DNA from: Amyloporia xantha
Lineage: Eukaryota; Basidiomycota; Agaricomycetes; Polyporales; Adustoporiaceae
Assembly (NCBI GenBank): GCA_036971615.1
Contig: JAYKKR010000017.1
Span: 558,001 to 622,000 of the forward strand
DNA: 64,000 bases
Reading direction: 5' to 3'
The notes under the pieces: model-generated
What the model was told of the DNA's origin: nothing
Database searches by the model: none
Seen by the model: only the letters and a program-made list of their open reading frames with translations
Shown: piece by piece, positions 12,701-23,720 of the stretch
Layout: each line of letters begins with the position of its first letter
How positions within the stretch are numbered: the first letter of the stretch is position 1
Position numbers and translations under genes: made by a program

Positions 12701-14623
12701 ATGTCATCATGGCATTCCTTCTGAAACAGGTGCTAATGAAGAGGCCTGATGATGCTGTGCGGCTTTTATCCGCTCACTTTTCACGGCGATTTTGAAACAA
12801 AATTGACAGGTTGAGATGGATACTGATCAGGAATGGGTGGAGGATTCTGCGATGTCTCCAGAGCTGAACTCCAGGATCCTGGCGTTGAAAATTTGTCGGA
12901 ATAGATGTCTTGCTCACGCATCCTCAGAAGCGGCGCTCGATATCGCACGGCCAGTATTGAAGATGTTTACGACATTGCTCCAACATAGCGGATCATTCAC
13001 CGCTGATGCGGCAGACGAGTACGTACCAAATCCTGTTGTGTCATGATTGTGCTGATCGTGATCATTAACAGCCCGAGAACACAAGCTCGGCTCAGGCTGC
13101 AAGCTGCAGTATCGCTGTTACATCTTGCAAGTATCGACGCCTATGCAGCAGATATTGCGACGAATTTTGTCCTGTTAGCTACTATGATCCAGGTGAGGGA
13201 CACCTGCGTTGTAAAGCACATGAATGGGCGTAATGACTGACCACACTTGTAGGATCCTTGCTATCAAGTTCGCATGACCTTCTTAGACAAGCTTATCCTC
13301 CTATTACCCGCTCGCAAGCTGCCACCTCAATATAATGTGATACCCTTTCTTTCGGTCCATGATCCCGAAGCTGATGTCAAGAATAAAGTAAGTGATGTGG
13401 CCGGTACAGCTATTCCTTACAAGGTCTCACGGTCAACAATAGGCAAAAGCATACGTTGTCATGGGGCTTCGAAGTATGCCCAAAGGTCGGTGATTCTCGT
13501 GGATGAATATGGATAGATTCGTATTAATTCTCTATACAGCGATGAGATTAGAGAACTTTGAGATCATCTTCATTCGTTTGCTCCATCTCCTTGCTCACCA
13601 TCCAGACTTCGCTGTCTCAGAAGAGGCGCTACCTGACATCGCGAAATATATCGAATTCTATCTGGATCTCGTTGCGTCGGCAGAGAATATATCCCTCCTG
13701 TATCACCTTGCCATGAAGGCGAAGACCGTCCGCGATGCCGAATCGCACACGTACAGCGAAGTATTGCTTGTCACTATCTAAATTCGTGCACACTACTTAT
13801 TGTGTTGCCGTGAAGAACTTGTACGCAGCAAGTGAGCTTGCGCAACACCTGATAAAAGCTCGGGCGAAGGTCCACTCTTGGAGCCTCGAGAGTTATCCTG
13901 GGAAGGTGCGGCTACCAGGAAGTATATTCCGACCACTCCCCAACGCCGAGGCTGCGAATGAGGTATGTTCAATGGTTACTGGTGTAGCTGTACTCGAGAT
14001 CTTGAGACTGTTATCAGATATTGAAGACCATATATCTTCCGGAGAATACCCTGGCTTGGCTCGTTGAGCAACACAAGGAGCGCAAAGTTGCTCACGATCC
14101 CAAGGTATGTGTCTATCCTGCATAATGGATATAGCAAGACTTTAATTGCTGCGTCGTTGCAGGATAAACCTCGTGCAGAGGGGAAGACTAATGGCAAGCG
14201 CAAAGCTACCTCAAAGTCGAACGGGGCGGCGAAGTAAGTTCATCTCATGGTACGGTTTATGCTAAAGTCTCACGAATGTCTTGCAGACGATCCCGCGTTG
14301 CCGCCAAGCGTCGTAAAGCCGACGAGTCTGACGAGGAGGAACAGTCTTCCGAATCGAGCGAAGAGGACGACGATGAGGACGAAGAGATGCTGTCGGCCAA
14401 GGTGTCAGACGAGTCTGAAGGCGAGGAGCTGGCCGAAGAGCCAGAGGTGGAAGAGAAAGAAGAGAAGTTAGGTAGAGGAGCAAGGACGAGGGCTAAGGTA
14501 GGAATGATCTTATGCTGACCAAAATGATTCAACTAACCGAGGCTGTATAACAAGGCACGGATAAAGCAACAGATCAAGAAGCCTGCAAAACGTAGGGCGA
14601 AACTGGCAAGTTCGAACGACTGA
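9738..14623 (+). CDS. PDS5: Sister chromatid cohesion protein Pds5
   Basis: Pds5 is a HEAT-repeat protein that binds cohesin (Scc1) and controls its loading, release and acetylation in the nucleus. The start is ATG 9738. The N-terminus shows the family signature: KLKFHDKLVGKGLSTDALQKK, VRKELISTSILLHKDRGVKA and CCLADLLRLYAPDAPYT, followed by FHLLESLSTVKSVVLVCDL. Helical repeats run through many exons up to about 14.1 kb. The tail switches to an acidic Ser/Glu/Asp stretch (14.33-14.46 kb) between basic runs (KRSRVAAKRRK; KKPAKRRAKLASSND), typical of the charged C-terminal extension of Pds5. The last exon is joined over GTAGGA...CAAG to stop at 14621-14623. Roughly fifteen short introns are present. 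Length and domain order fit the family. Confidence 0.93.
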
Positions 14624-15590
14624 TTTTTTCCTCGGGTTCTCTCGTATGTTTATGTCGATTTCTATCTGCTCCTCTTGTCAGCATTTATTGTAGCAATGCT
14701 ATCCTCCTTCGCTGTCTTTGCATCAGTTACTATATCCCTAAACCATCTATTCATGTTCATGTTCTGTATCTCGACTAATTTCACGAACGCGACGATAGTA
14801 TACCAAGGAATGAAATATCATCATGGCTTGCGGTTTATCATCACGATGCCAGCATACTTAGGGCCTCTTCGGCAACGGCGCCTGGCCTTGGCCTTGGCCT
14901 TGCTTTGTGGCTTGTCACTGAAGGTAACGGACATCACAGCAGTGTCACACATACCGGCATCTACCGCAGCGCCTCATGGGACGATCCTTCACCTCGTCCT
15001 CATCGTTGCTGACGGTGTTGACGAACTATGATGTGATGTCTGAGTATATCATTATACAAAATATATATCATTGCAATCCAGTGTATTAATAGATCACAAA
15101 AATATCTAGTTTTACTCAAATATCATGTATGGATTTCCCCCGTTGTGCCACCAAAGGTTGCATCGGATACTGCCCGACACAACGCTCTCGAGGGCGGGAG
15201 CGTCGTCGGTAGCTACCACATTGATGTCCGACCGCTGCACGTGGTCCCGATGTTACCAAATGCACAGGGTGACGAGACGGTGACAACCCCGTGATAATCG
15301 GGAACGGCCGGCAGGAGAGAAAGCAGAGGTCCAAGGCGGCAGCCTTGCATTTTGGCAGGAAAGCCAAGGCCAAGGCGCCGTAGCCGAAGAGGCCCTTACA
15401 TATGTCCCAAGGGATGGCAGTCAGGATGTTGTGACCAAAGTGTGCTGGGGTTAGGGTTATGGCATGATCCGATCGGAGTATGAACTCTATTCACTAACTG
15501 CTTGCCATCTCGGCTCCTGCCGCTAGCATCTGCAGTCCTCAGTGTACTGTACGCTACAAACCACTCAACGCCCCCGTCGACGCCCTCAAG
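14624..15590. other. Intergenic interval between PDS5 and RPL44
   Basis: No convincing gene is present. An open frame at 14675-15031 (plus) has a hydrophobic start but no splice context or family I recognise. A short CCTTGG-type hexamer repeat (GGCCTTGGCCTTGGCCTTG) lies near 14884-14903. AT-rich sequence at 15040-15120 probably belongs to the PDS5 3' side. The final part should contain the ribosomal-protein promoter. Confidence 0.5.
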
Positions 15591-16256
<666 letters not shown>

Positions 16257-18099
16257 TTGTGGCTTCTGTTTTTTCTTCCTCTCTTGCTTCGCTCCATGTT
16301 GCTATTACTGTCGTCTACGCTTCGCCAAGCTCTATGTGATATGCAATCCCATCATGCACATACAATGTCGCTTTGTTGTACTGTCCACGGAATGCCTAGT
16401 GACTGTATTGCGTCGCGGCTTTTGTCAGGCCATCAGAATTCTGTGTAATTTGTAAGTGTCAAGTGTGATTCAGTGTTATTACGATCTTCGTCGTTGCTGC
16501 CTGCCTGTACTCTTCAGAATATCTGGGCGAATCTACGGGGATCTTCCGGATGACCCTTGAATAATTGGAAGCCCAAATTTTAAGCACTTACGTAGACTAT
16601 CTGGAACATTTTGAGGATCTCAACAAGAGCCAGACCCTCCACTTCTGCTTCGTTGGCTACAATCTACCCATGTCAAGGTCGTCCTCTCACCATACAGGCA
16701 ACGCGGTGGGCAATGGGCCAGCCAGGCGCCGCTACAGGAGTGATCGGCCTGTATTTGATGAGACGTGTTGTGCAGTCTACGCGGTCGAGTGCCTAGGTGA
16801 AGCAAAGTCAGTCGGCTTCTGGATATCCTTGCTAATATCAATTCATATATTGAGAGTAGCTGCATGCCTTTCCAGAGGACCAGAGTGAGTTTTCGTGTAG
16901 GATCAGTGGTGTCCAGTTCATCCACTGCCATCGGGGATCGGGGCACAGTAAAGTCTGGCAAATCCACGTTGCTCTGTCGCACGACCTCCGCTACATTTTT
17001 GAGTCGAGTTTCGAGTGAACCTCGTCACATTCACCTAATCCGGCTCCTGAACATGGGCGAGATTCTCAGAGGTCCATTCCCCTCGACGGTACAATTCACG
17101 GATACTGGAATATCCGTCGCCTTGATACATGATTCATTCAACTCACGCCACGTGCACAAAGTATGAACTATATCATCCAAAGGAATCCCTCAACTTGCTG
17201 AAGACCGCCACACATAAACGAGACGTGATTGGAGCCATTAGATAAGTATGAATGATTGAACTGTATGTCTGCGACCTACCGTACTGGCTTGTACTGTGAA
17301 CATGCTGATCAATCTTTTCCAGGCCGGGAGGGACCTTGAGGATTACTAATTGGTATTAGCATTATAGTCGGAATGGCCATGTATATCACACTCACGATGT
17401 GCGTATCAGGCTGGGCTGGATCATCTCAGTCATTCGACTCTGTCACTGGGCTACGAGCCACGGCGTCTTGGACGGCTAGAGCCAGCAAGAAGACTGCAAG
17501 AATTACTTTGAGAAGACGGTATGTGAACATTGTGTAGATGCTCTGAGGCAGATTGTTGAGTCTGGTGTCAGGCATGGTGTATGGTGCGTCTCGCACAATC
17601 CTCATCGAATGCATCTCATGTGCCATGTAAAGAGACAAGCCGCATTTTTGAATGGTAATGACAGCCGCACCCGAAGCCTGGGTATATCTGCACAGTCTGA
17701 TGAATGGTTTCGGGGATAATGGATGCGGATGGGCGTGATAACCAATTTCACGATGTACACCTCTTTAGGCGATCTCGCAAGGGCTACAAGATCGATGTCT
17801 TCGATTTTCGGCGGTCGGGAGAACGTCAATAATGGATCAAGAGCATCATGTCCATGGGCAGGAACTCATTAACAGAAGGAACTTCTCAACGACAGATCTG
17901 ATCCTTAGCATTTGAAATGAGGACGCTGAGAAAGGCATTCTCTTATTGACTGCCAAAGATGGACAGAAAGAGTATTTTGGACAATCGTGGCCACGGCTTG
18001 TGGGGAATAGATAATTGGTGGGGTGGCAGGGTCTGCTGCTGCACTTGTGGTTATTGCAAACAAGCTTTCCTCAAAGGCCGCCACCTACGCTTACCCTTC
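16257..18099. other. Interval with weak coding-like fragments only
   Basis: On the minus strand at about 16610-17000 there are fragments with protein-like composition (for example NVDLPDFTVPRSPMAVDELD, and in another frame NEAEVEGLALVEILKMFQIV followed by a GTAAGT donor), but I could not join them into a gene. They may be a decayed gene. A short minus-strand frame with a signal-peptide look is listed separately. The rest shows nothing recognisable. Confidence 0.35.
17426..17530 (-). CDS. Possible small secreted peptide (34 aa)
   Basis: An ATG at 17530 opens a 34-residue frame beginning MFTYRLLKVILAVFLLALAV, followed by QDAVARSPVTESND and a stop. It has the three-part layout of a signal peptide: basic n-region, Leu/Val/Ala core, and AVA-R as a plausible cleavage site. 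The mature part would be only about ten residues unless splicing extends it. No homologue is recognised. A chance hydrophobic frame is quite possible. Confidence 0.2.
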   Translation of the reverse strand: MFTYRLLKVILAVFLLALAVQDAVARSPVTESND

Positions 18100-18898
18100 A
18101 TGTCCAGGCGATTTTCGAAGCCAGAAGCGTATAGCGCACTGAGAGATAACGAGGGCGACAGCTTCAGCGATATGACGACCCCCCCCCACGGCAGAAAGAG
18201 TTTGCCTTCGCGCCGATATTCGCCATTATATGCATTATGTGCACTGTCGCCAGCGTTATCCTCTTCTTCCGTGTCATGCCAACCTCTGAAGCCAAATCGA
18301 GCGATCTCATCCACACCAGGGCCGACATCCACAAGCTCCGACGGCCGTCGCAGTACATAGGTCTTGACCGAGTTTCTCGACCCTCTCCGCCGGTGCCATT
18401 GCCTTTCAACAGCTATCCTGTTGTTGTTGCGTCCATTGACAGTGCGAACGGAGGGAGGGTATTCACGACGGCCCCAACGACGGCCCTCGAAGAGACGTCG
18501 GTAGCTCGGGAACGATCTCCTCGGAGAACAGACGGATTCTGGTGATTTCTACGGTGCGTGCGGAGTTTTCATATCTGTGATTGTACTGCAGACTCAATGG
18601 CTGGCTAAGGTGTTCACTGTGGTTTAGTTCAGAGCTATAGACTACGGGATGGAGATGTGCGAACTACATGTTGACCTACCTCCTCTGCTCCCGAATTCGA
18701 ATTCGTACTCGTGACACTCAGTCATGTTATCACTCTATCGCCTCAATGCCACTATACCGATCGATATTCATGCGCGTGCTTATCCTTGAGCTAGCTCGCC
18801 CATCTATCGACGAAGGTTATGACTGTCACATCGAATGGTGGCAGGACAGGGAGGACACCGACGGGAGACCTGACATACATCTCTACTGCACGTGCTGA
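18100..18898 (+). pseudogene. Decayed gene of a basidiomycete single-pass membrane protein family
   Basis: Collinear pieces of one protein occur in shifting frames. They are an N-terminus (MSRRFSKPEAYSALRDNEGD), a membrane helix (FAIICIMCTVASVILFFRVM), the block LRRPSQYIGLDRVSRPSPPV with FNSYPVVVASIDSANGGRVF, then GTISSENRRILVIST, FRAIDYGMEMCELHVDLPPL, SLYRLNATIPIDIHARAYP and the C-terminal HIEWWQDREDTDG. From memory of Agaricomycete proteins, this order (LRRPSQ-IG, RPSPP, GTIS-E-RR, FRAIDYGME-CEL, EWWQDRED) is a recurrent family of unknown function. Frame changes are needed at the C9 run (18178-18187), near 18460, and before the C-terminal block, and there is an in-frame TGA after NSNSYS. 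One could be a sequencing error; the set argues for a pseudogene. Confidence 0.55.
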
Positions 18899-19264
18899 GC
18901 ATCTGCGCAGGGATCTACATCACGGAGCACTCGACGATATAATGGCTAGGTCGTTTTCCAGAAACGCGTTGCTCGTGTTCATAACCTGGGTCTGTCTAAA
19001 GGAGGACCATAGGAATGTTGTATGTAAACCGTCTGCTGAGACATCTGTTTTCCTCGAGTTGACATCATCCCGTGAGTGTGTTGTATTTATTTACACATAA
19101 TCATTGGCATTCATCAGCCTAGGCATATTCGTGGGGTTCCATAAGATGATTGGAGAAAGCGGTGCCACCATAAGCATAGATGATATGTGGAAAGATGCGA
19201 AGACGCAAGCAGAAAGGAACGATATCAAAGATAACTATTGTAGCCGCGCTGATCTATCCTGAAT

Positions 19265-19386
19265 CCTGCCGCAAGGCAGGGGGGTTTCGCGTAGCCTTTA
19301 GTTTAGGCTCAGGATTGTCCATTCTGGTGGATCTGTCCCGTTTTCGATCCTACCCGTACTAGTAGGCCGGGGCGTCTTCGGACGCC
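19265..19386. ncRNA. Candidate structured RNA: four consecutive small hairpins
   Basis: Four perfect stems lie in 122 bp: 19265-19280 (CCTGCC-GCAA-GGCAGG, a GNRA tetraloop), 19293-19309 (AGCCT/AGGCT, 7-nt loop), 19349-19366 (CCTAC/GTAGG, 8-nt loop) and 19371-19386 (GGCGTC-TTCG-GACGCC, a C(UUCG)G tetraloop). GNRA and UUCG loops are unusually stable and typical of structured RNAs. The block does not match U1, U2, U4, U5, U6, SRP or RNase P signatures that I know. Strand is undetermined because the stems are symmetric, although the tetraloop identities (GCAA and UUCG) favour the plus strand. It could also be the end of a transposable element. Confidence 0.3.
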
Positions 19387-19863
19387 GCTCATCATTGTAA
19401 AATTCAGTCCCGACTTGCTTGTACTGGTGTGCAGTCACCTATCATTGTGGACGCACCTGAGGCCGAAATGAACTTAGCTAGGGATGTGATCCTGTTCAGG
19501 TCACCCGTTCCCAGGATATCGATATCGCGATGGGAAAGGGGAAGGTAGGCGAGAAGTCTAGTCTTCGATGCTGACAATAAACAGACAACGATGATAGTCG
19601 ACCGCTATCTAGTCTATGGTCTGCATCAAGACGCGCTGTCACTATAGTGGCTTATCTCCCAAGTAGGAAATTGAAGCTCATCCGCACGAAAGATATAATC
19701 CGAGGCTCAACGAGCAAATTTATTGTATAGGCTAGCATGCAATTACAATAAAAATTGCGATTGAGACATTTAAAGCAAGGTCTCAGCACTCTCACACCAG
19801 ATGACGAGAATTCGGGAACGGATCTGGTAGTATCCTGCCCCACATCAGAACTTTCGACATCGT

Positions 19864-20086
19864 CCTGACAGCCCTGACAAATCACTTGTCAGGGCCTGTC
19901 AGGGTTAGTCAGTACAGTCAGGGTGTCAGACCATGAATTTGTTTGAATTCTACAATGGCGACATTAGCCATGTTGCAAAAAATCTTTTTCAGGTTTAGGT
20001 GGGGGTCTGCTAGGCTCTCAGTCAGAATCACAAAATTTCCATTTTAGGCAATTTCCATTTTCTGTCAGAGCTGTCAGGGCGTCAGG
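19864..20086. repeat. GTCAGGG-rich inverted-repeat cluster, possible mobile-element remnant
   Basis: A near-perfect inverted repeat occupies 19864-19880 and 19886-19903 (17 bp, with one bulged C and a 5-nt loop), built from CCTGACA/TGTCAGG units. Further units follow at 19918-19930 and at 20062-20086 (CTGTCAGAGCTGTCAGGGCG). Between them a 12-bp direct repeat AATTTCCATTTT occurs at 20034-20045 and 20050-20061. Clustered short repeats around a fold-back are typical of subterminal regions of DNA transposons or MITEs. No transposase is present here. Confidence 0.45.
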
Positions 20087-20627
20087 CCAATGTCAAAAGT
20101 ACTGATGCACAGGGACCCACAAGGACCCATGCTTCCTACTAAGGACTTGATGATGATCATGCGAGTACCTGAGCTATCCGAAGAATGAATCAGTGCAGCA
20201 TGTGGTGCTCCTCATCATGCATGACAAGAAGCTGTTCGATAGTTGCGCGCATAGCAGAAACACTGGGGCGTCCTCCGACCTTCGCAGTTGACTGAGGCCC
20301 AGTGTGAGGCACCTTGAGAACTTGCGGAAGCTTTTCAACATGCTCCCACCATTTCTTTTCCTCGTCGCCCCCGCGGAGGAATCCGGACGTCGCTTTTCGA
20401 ACTATCAGCTGATGAAGAAGTAAAGGATGCCATCATTCCCTGAGTTATCCATATTCACGTTCCCGGATCGAAGGATACGTAGCTCCCAGGAAAGGGGTCC
20501 TTAGTACGAAGCTTCTCACCTTCACCGAACAATACGCCCCAGGCCCGCGAGCTGCCCAGCACGCCCCAGCACGTTCTACCGCCTTGTACCCAGCCACAGC
20601 GACGTGCGTACTGTCTCTTCGAGTACC

Positions 20628-21582
20628 ATGTTTGAGACAACAGGCAAAGCGGATTTTGTCGTCGGCACCGAGACCTTCCAGACTTGGTACAAAGTCGCTG
20701 TGGACCTCAATTCTGGACGCCGCCCGCTCGTTGGCCTGCACGGTGGACCAGGCATCCCCCACCAGTATATGGCCCCACATTTCGAGCTGTGGCAGTCTCA
20801 TCACATTCCCGTTGTCATCTACGATCAACTCGGTAACGGCGGGTCCACACACCTGCCCGACAAGCCCAAAGAATTTTGGACGGTGGAGCTCTTCATGAAT
20901 GAGCTTGAAAATCTCCTCACCCATCTCGGCATCAGCGATAGCTATGACTTGGTAGGGCATTCATGGGGAGGGATGTTGGCGGCGTCTTACGCGTGCTCCC
21001 GCCGTCCGTCTGGCCTGGAGCGCCTTGTCCTCGTCGGCACCCCCTCGTCCATGGAGTTGTGGCAGACAGGCACCCGCGCTTTACTTGATGGTTTGCCTGA
21101 GGATGTAAGGAAAATGATTATCAAACACGAGGAGGCGGGGACGACGGATGATCCGGAGTACCAGAAAGCGGTTGGGGTGTTTTTCGCGAAACATGTCTGC
21201 AAGCTGGATCCTCGGCCACAGGGATTACTCGATGCGCTTGCTGCACAAGCAGCGGATCCGACGGTCTACTCTATCATGTAAGTGCTCAGTGCTACCATTC
21301 GTGCGTATGCTGACACTCTCGGTGCACAGGAATGGGCCTTCCGAGTTCTACATCACGGGGACGATCAAGACATGGTCGGTCCTCGATGAGCTTTCGACTA
21401 TCTCTCAGCCGACCCTCGTCATCAACGGGATCGACGATGAGGCCCAGGACATATGCGTTGCCCCGCTGTTCGAAAAGATACCGAAAGCGAAATGGGTTAA
21501 GTTTGCTGACAGTACGCACCTTGCGTTCTACGAGGAACCGGTGAGATATTTCAAGGTCGTGGGAGGGTTTTTGACTATGTAA
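20628..21582 (+). CDS. Alpha/beta hydrolase, proline iminopeptidase / amino-acid amidase type
   Basis: Exons 20628-21277 and 21330-21582 join over a GTAAGT...CACAG intron to give 300 residues. The start is ATG 20628 (MFETTGKADFVVGTETFQTW). Peptidase S33 features are in order: an oxyanion-hole HGGPG at about residue 46, YDQLGNGGSTHLP, the nucleophile elbow GHSWGGMLAASYA, a lid region, the acid in NGIDDEAQD after QPTLVI, and the catalytic His in ADSTHLAFYEEP. All triad residues are present, so an active enzyme is expected. In fungi these enzymes remove N-terminal proline or hydrolyse amino-acid amides; the substrate cannot be read from sequence. The gene is intact in an otherwise decayed region. 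Confidence 0.9.
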
Positions 21583-21724
21583 TTCCTGCCTCATTTGTCT
21601 AACTAGCGTTCAAGTTTTGACATGGCTGATGTTGAACTAGCTTTTTGTCAGACCTCGTAGTCATCATTAGTTTGTAATGTGGAACCATTGTATGACATGT
21701 ACCGACAGTAATGGGCCGTAGCAT

Positions 21725-21860
21725 TTGCTCTTCACTCATGAAGATGATGCAGCCCTAGGAGTCCTATACCTCGTCGGCACGTACAGACCATCCCCGTTCA
21801 ATTGCACTGATGTCAGTCTTCCATTCGAACCACCGCTTCAAAGTCAAAACAAGACGGAAC
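21725..21860 (+). pseudogene. Fragment of the multipass membrane protein family seen at 48-778
   Basis: The frame from 21725 reads EDDAALGVLYLVGTYRPSPF and continues NCTDVSLPFE. It matches the protein at 190-280 (DDEALGVMYLVGTSKSSPFN, then SFDISLPYF). Nucleotide identity is also clear: GCCCTAGGAGTC and CTCGTCGGCAC are shared exactly. Upstream and downstream membrane helices are not found, and the match stops at about 21830. This is a truncated, decayed paralogue exon about 21.5 kb from its relative. Confidence 0.6.
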
Positions 21861-22520
21861 TGAGTCGCTATCCTATCGCCTCGTATACGACCCGTCCTTC
21901 CTCAGGTGTGCAGTGGCAATCCTAGAGCCACGTTCCGTCCGCAAACGCACGCTGACAACATCCTCGCCAGCATCAGGTTCGTAAGTCGACTTGTGCGGCC
22001 CGCCCCTTCGCGAGGTGAGTATTGATCTGTTCAATGTCTCTACGGTAAGAGAAAAACCTACTTGATCTCAGCTTGTGTGAACCTAGGGTCCTAACAATTT
22101 GTTTTCATCAGGACAGGATAGACGCATCATTGAATGGAGAACAAACCTGCTGTTCCAAGTGAGTAAGACCTGTGTGAACGCCAGGTTGCCACTCTGTCGG
22201 CAGATCCGTGATCGGGGTGCTCCCTTTGAAGAGTTTATAAAGCACAGCGCGAGTGGCGCGAAAAGCCATAACGAAGTTTCGGGTTGGTAGTGTGAGTAGG
22301 TGGAGATGGTGCTTGTTGTGTGAGAGATGACAGTTCGCGATGGTTTTATGTCTACACAGGGCGCTAACCACGAATAACGCATCTTGTCCCAAAACGATTG
22401 GACCAGAGGCTGTTGTTGTTAGAGGAAGAGGGAGAACAAGCTGATGCACACCATACGCTACTCTGGCGTCGCCATTTGCTCCCTCACCTTCAGATTATCT
22501 TCCATTCTGCGACGTCGGAC

Positions 22521-23033
22521 CTAGGTTCTGATCGTCAGATAACCTACTCCAGAGTTGGAATCGGAGTCATCAGGCTGCTGTGTTTGGTTAGAACGAGAAA
22601 TCAGGACTTGGACGCTGGGATATGTGGTTCGGCGGACCTTAGATGATGCTGGCGAAGCGGTAGTGTCTGCCGAACACCTGGCCTTGCGCAGGGCTGACAG
22701 TGCTGACAATGACATGGAACGGAGCAGGCCGCTGGTGGTGAGCCCTGTGGCGCCGTCGGGGAACTCCGTCGTCGGTAAGGGTGGCGAGGACGCAATAGTG
22801 GCGGGGATCTGCATCTCCGCGGTGTGAGAGAACGGAGAGCCCATTGAAGGCATTCGGCAGGAGACCTCGTAGAGTGCATGCAGCGCGATTGGGTCTACTG
22901 GCGCGGAATCGGGCGTTGGGATGCGCAGTACCTCGACGGCGCGCCGATGCTCCAGAACATACATTCGGAGATGAATTGAGTCTGGACGGAGGGTACAGGC
23001 AATGGGGAGAACGAGGGCTACGGCTGTATTCAA
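22521..23033 (-). CDS. Hypothetical open frame, Ser/Pro/Thr-rich (uncertain)
   Basis: This continuous 170-codon minus-strand frame contains HRRAVEVLRIPTPDSAPVDP, then ALYEVSCRMPS and a Ser/Thr/Pro-rich low-complexity stretch ending ...GVGYLTIRT. It lacks a clear 5' context, and the first methionine is arbitrary. The opposite strand is also partly open. It could be the hydrophilic tail exon of a membrane protein or simply chance; no domain is recognised. Confidence 0.25.
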   Translation of the reverse strand: MNTAVALVLPIACTLRPDSIHLRMYVLEHRRAVEVLRIPTPDSAPVDPIALHALYEVSCRMPSMGSPFSHTAEMQIPATIASSPPLPTTEFPDGATGLTTSGLLRSMSLSALSALRKARCSADTTASPASSKVRRTTYPSVQVLISRSNQTQQPDDSDSNSGVGYLTIRT

Positions 23034-23307
23034 TGTGGGTGCAAGCCGAGGACAGGCATTATGACGAGTATTGAATGCCCTATAGACTGACCGTGCATGC
23101 TACGTCGTTATCTCACAGACAGGAAATGAACGTGCTATGGGTCACCAGCCTGCTACAGATCACTAACCGCATCTGATAGTGAAGTTCCCACTCGAGTGAG
23201 GAGATGTTCGGTAAAGGTGTATGGATGGGGGCACGTACCTTGCTTATTATGGCCCTCTGACATGTCATCCGCCTGCACCCCCCAGTCTTCGTAGCTCTGC
23301 AGCACTT

Positions 23308-23364
23308 TGACCTGAGGGGGGTTCAATATCGTCGATCAAGCAAAATTGAACCCCCCTCAGGTCA
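23308..23364. repeat. Perfect 20-bp inverted repeat (fold-back)
   Basis: The arm TGACCTGAGGGGGGTTCAAT at 23308-23327 is the exact reverse complement of 23345-23364, with a 17-nt loop. Complementarity stops sharply at both ends. A transcript would form a 20-bp stem with a run of six G-C pairs. This is typical of a small fold-back or MITE-like element, or of a hairpin precursor. It lies about 360 bp upstream of the SRPK-like kinase gene. Confidence 0.7.
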
Positions 23365-23720
23365 GAGACCTCAAGGTTACAGTATTGCGTCGCGGTTGTT
23401 TAGCTGCACAGACGTCCACATTGTCAAATCATGCGACTGAGGAGATGCGTCGAGGTCATCGTATCGTGGAGAGGCATTAATGTCGTAGACAAGTCTGTGT
23501 CGTTGTCGAGTGCATTCCAAGTCGTGGTTGCTTCCAAGTGTCGCAGTATGTAATGCATTGATCTGTCGATGATCGACGATGAGCGAAAGAATCGAGAGGA
23601 CGCGCAGCACGTGACAATGTGGCGTGTACCTAGAGTACAGACTAGTTACAACAACTGGGCAGTCGAACTTCGGACGTCTCGCTTACCGTACTGAACTCAT
23701 GTCCTCAGTCTGAAGTTTGA

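Larger units (their letters stand above)
18899..20627. other. Noncoding interval with hairpins and GTCAGGG repeats
   Basis: No protein-coding gene is recognised in these 1.7 kb. The interval holds a cluster of small perfect hairpins (19265-19386) and a GTCAGGG-rich inverted-repeat region (19864-20086), both listed separately. The final 100 bp are CG-rich leader sequence of the hydrolase gene that follows. Confidence 0.5.
21861..23720. other. Accessory interval without a firm gene
   Basis: It contains a perfect 20-bp inverted repeat (23308-23364) and two weak minus-strand open frames. One lies at 22108-22270 (starts MAFRATRAVLYKLFKGS, splice-like GTTTGT after HLEQQ) and one at 22521-23033, described below. 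No joined gene model could be supported. Confidence 0.4.

Noticed and set aside
14257..14532. Poly-Ser minus-strand open frame
   Set aside because: It is the mirror of the acidic Glu/Asp tail of PDS5.
14884..14903. CCTTGG hexamer repeat as a minisatellite
   Set aside because: Only about three units in 20 bp; a short microsatellite of no clear meaning.
19265..19386. Known snRNA, SRP RNA or RNase P RNA at the hairpin block
   Set aside because: None of the conserved sequence boxes of these RNAs that I know is present, so it is kept only as an unassigned candidate.
20604..20627. Upstream GTG as start of the alpha/beta hydrolase
   Set aside because: Fungal nuclear genes start at ATG; ATG 20628 gives a normal-length 300-residue enzyme.
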